The notes under the pieces were generated by a model. The model ran no database searches, had not been told where the DNA came from, and was given only the letters and a program-made list of their open reading frames with translations. This document shows positions 62,790 to 64,000 of a stretch of 64,000 nucleotides of DNA, piece after piece (positions within the stretch are counted from its first letter, which is position 1; every line of letters begins with the position of its first letter). A program made the translations under genes and the position numbers. The stretch is from Nitrospiria bacterium (GTDB taxonomy: Bacteria > Nitrospirota > Nitrospiria > DASWJH01), in NCBI GenBank assembly GCA_036397255.1, contig DASWJH010000079.1, positions 50,587 to 114,586 on the forward strand, written 5' to 3'.

Positions 62790-63749
62790 CTAAGATTCTC
62801 CCTTATCCAAATTTTTTACCACAACATTTTTAGGTTTCCATTCCCCTTGTTTCTCTTCTAACTCGATTTCTAGGGACAGGTTGAAAATTATTCGCTGGGG
62901 GTTAGCCCCTTCCTCCTTTTGAGACATTTCAGAAATTTTTTCTTTGTCTCCCTCAAAAGAAGGAACTTCCTTTTTGATATCCACCGAAACAGATACGGAA
63001 GATTGGGTGGTTGCAGAAACCTTCTCTTCAACAGAGGGGTTTTCAACCCCTCCCCTTGGCTTGGACCCCCGGGAAAACCCAGCCGAAACCGTTGCCTCCG
63101 ATGATTCTTTGGAAGGAGACCCGACAGGGGATACTTCACCAGTCCGAATTCCTTCCCGTTTACTCAATGATCGTCTCAGGTCCTTCACCACCACTTTTCC
63201 AATTGCCTTCAGCGTCTCTACAACGCCTTCTCCGGAAACAGCGGCTGCTTCGAAAACCGGAACGCCCCTTTCATTGAGTTGTTCATTGAGTTCTTCAAGG
63301 CTCAAGACCTCCGGTAGGTCCCGCTTATTATACTGGATCACGAAAGGGAATTGGTCGAGATTAATTCCCTCTTCGGACAGGTTTTGTTTTAAATTCTTTA
63401 TACTTTGAATATTTGAATCGAGAGCCTCCCGCTGGGAGTCTGCAACAAAGACAACTCCGTCCGCCCCTTTTAAAACCAGCCTTCGGGTCGAATTGTAAAA
63501 AACCTGCCCGGGAACGGTATAGAGATGAAAACGAAGTTTAAAACCATTAATTTCACCGACGTCCACGGGAAAAAAGTCCAGAAAAATGGTCCGGTCCCCA
63601 TAGGTGGGAATGGTGACAAGCTTTCCTTTCCCCTGAGCGGACAACCGCTGGTATACTTGTTGGATATTCGTTGTTTTACCGGAAAGACCAATTCCATAAT
63701 AAACTATTTTTGCATTGATCTCACGGGTTGCATAGTTAAAAAGAGCCAT
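62790..63749 (-). CDS. MglA-type small GTPase with extended C-terminus
   Basis: 319 residues; the GTPase core is 1-195. P-loop GIGLSGKT (19-26), switch TVPGQ (78-82), base-recognition NKRD (141-144), all intact. Family members control polarity and motility or signalling at the pole with a Roadblock (MglB) partner; none is in the window. Residues about 200-319 are a low-complexity Ser/Glu/Lys linker (PRGGVENPSVEEK) followed by a conserved-looking strand-rich end (RIIFNLSLEIELEE). MglA proper is about 195 residues, so the tail is an addition. Confidence 0.9.
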   Translation of the reverse strand: MALFNYATREINAKIVYYGIGLSGKTTNIQQVYQRLSAQGKGKLVTIPTYGDRTIFLDFFPVDVGEINGFKLRFHLYTVPGQVFYNSTRRLVLKGADGVVFVADSQREALDSNIQSIKNLKQNLSEEGINLDQFPFVIQYNKRDLPEVLSLEELNEQLNERGVPVFEAAAVSGEGVVETLKAIGKVVVKDLRRSLSKREGIRTGEVSPVGSPSKESSEATVSAGFSRGSKPRGGVENPSVEEKVSATTQSSVSVSVDIKKEVPSFEGDKEKISEMSQKEEGANPQRIIFNLSLEIELEEKQGEWKPKNVVVKNLDKGES

Positions 63750-63818
63750 TCGGAAAGGGGTAAGATCCTCCTCTAAGTACTTAATAATTCGAGTTTAATC
63801 AGCAGATTCAATTAATGT

Positions 63819-63847
63819 CTTTTACCATAATCATGGGGGACTGTCAA
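63819..63847 (-). promoter_or_regulatory. candidate promoter of the MglA-type GTPase gene
   Basis: On the minus strand TTGACA (63842-63847) and TAAAAG (63819-63824) with a 17-bp spacer; AGAGGAGG follows in the leader but lies about 17 bp from the ATG, further than usual. The rest of 63850-64000 holds only short open frames, none convincing. Confidence 0.45.
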
Positions 63848-64000
63848 TGAAACAGATCCTCCCAAGAACATATATGGACCCATCCCGTTTCGCAAGGATG
63901 TTTTTCAATTGAGGCAAACAAGGAACAGATTGCTTACATATATCCGGCCTGTGAGTGGAAATCTGATTAGTTTCCTGGCCCCGATGGAATCCGCGCACTC

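Noticed and set aside
63850..64000. Short frames at the right edge as a partial gene
   Set aside because: Several frames are open on both strands for only 30-55 codons and none shows a recognisable motif.

Overview
The window reads as bacterial chromosome from a diderm of moderate-to-low GC (about 45% by eye). Lipoproteins with lipoboxes, an outer-membrane beta-barrel, a DUF1207 protein, MltF, LspA and AmgK/MurU-type cell-wall recycling enzymes all point to an outer membrane. The split glycine decarboxylase (gcvPA + gcvPB), a chlorite-dismutase-family protein with an N-terminal PCP_red domain, TreT trehalose synthase and a squalene/phytoene synthase would suit a Nitrospirota-like lineage. That placement is inference; there is no rRNA here to test it.

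Layout. 0-8 kb: the 3' end of a Band-7 gene, then a sugar ABC transporter (binding lipoprotein, two permeases, ATPase), a DUF5752 gene, TreT and OtsB, which together form a trehalose uptake and turnover locus. 7.9-8.6 kb: a gene-free stretch with a composite inverted-repeat element. 8.6-14.4 kb: MltF, a DyP peroxidase, a cupin, an outer-membrane protein, squalene/phytoene synthase and DUF1614. 14.4-25.3 kb: an accessory block of exported proteins (ELWxxDGT repeats, DUF1207, a repetitive secreted protein, CARDB-like, CHRD, and a large galactose-oxidase-like protein) ending in a GAF-AAA+-Fis sigma-54 activator. Between activator and oxidase-like gene lie a near-consensus -24/-12 promoter and, about 150 bp upstream of its predicted start, a 24-bp perfect palindrome, so the activator's likely target is next door. 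25.9-29.6 kb: a TPR lipoprotein, a frameshifted small gene, an AbrB/PIN toxin-antitoxin pair, tRNA-Glu and tRNA-Lys.

29.7-39.8 kb is a run of minus-strand genes: livM-livG-livF, gcvT-gcvPA-gcvPB, an sdhA/frdA-like flavoprotein and purA. livG has no ATG, GTG or TTG start, and the start of sdhA is duplicated around a small inserted element. 40.3-45 kb: a nitrilase-family enzyme, a small HTH protein, an NfeD-slipin pair, a TrkA-N/TrkA-C protein, and an XRE regulator cut by an in-frame amber codon exactly where the family has Trp. 45.1-52.7 kb: minus-strand amgK-murU-ileS-lspA-TPR-rluD, with an orphan RadC N-terminal domain upstream. 53.4-55.9 kb: an 836-residue fusion of a PqqD-like domain, a radical SAM domain and an ArsM-type methyltransferase with a Cys-Cys tail, the most unusual single gene here. 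56.2-63.8 kb: an MsbA-type exporter, PCP_red-Cld (HemQ-like), a convergent protoporphyrinogen/coproporphyrinogen oxidase, yebC-ruvC-ruvA and an MglA-type GTPase with a long tail.

Small dispersed repeats recur through the intergenic space (TCATTCCCG...CGGGAATGA elements in three places, a GC-rich hairpin repeat in two, pyrimidine-rich hairpins in several). They appear to have shaped the livM-livG gap, the sdhA 5' end and the yebC leader. No CRISPR array, rRNA, phage or complete insertion sequence was seen.
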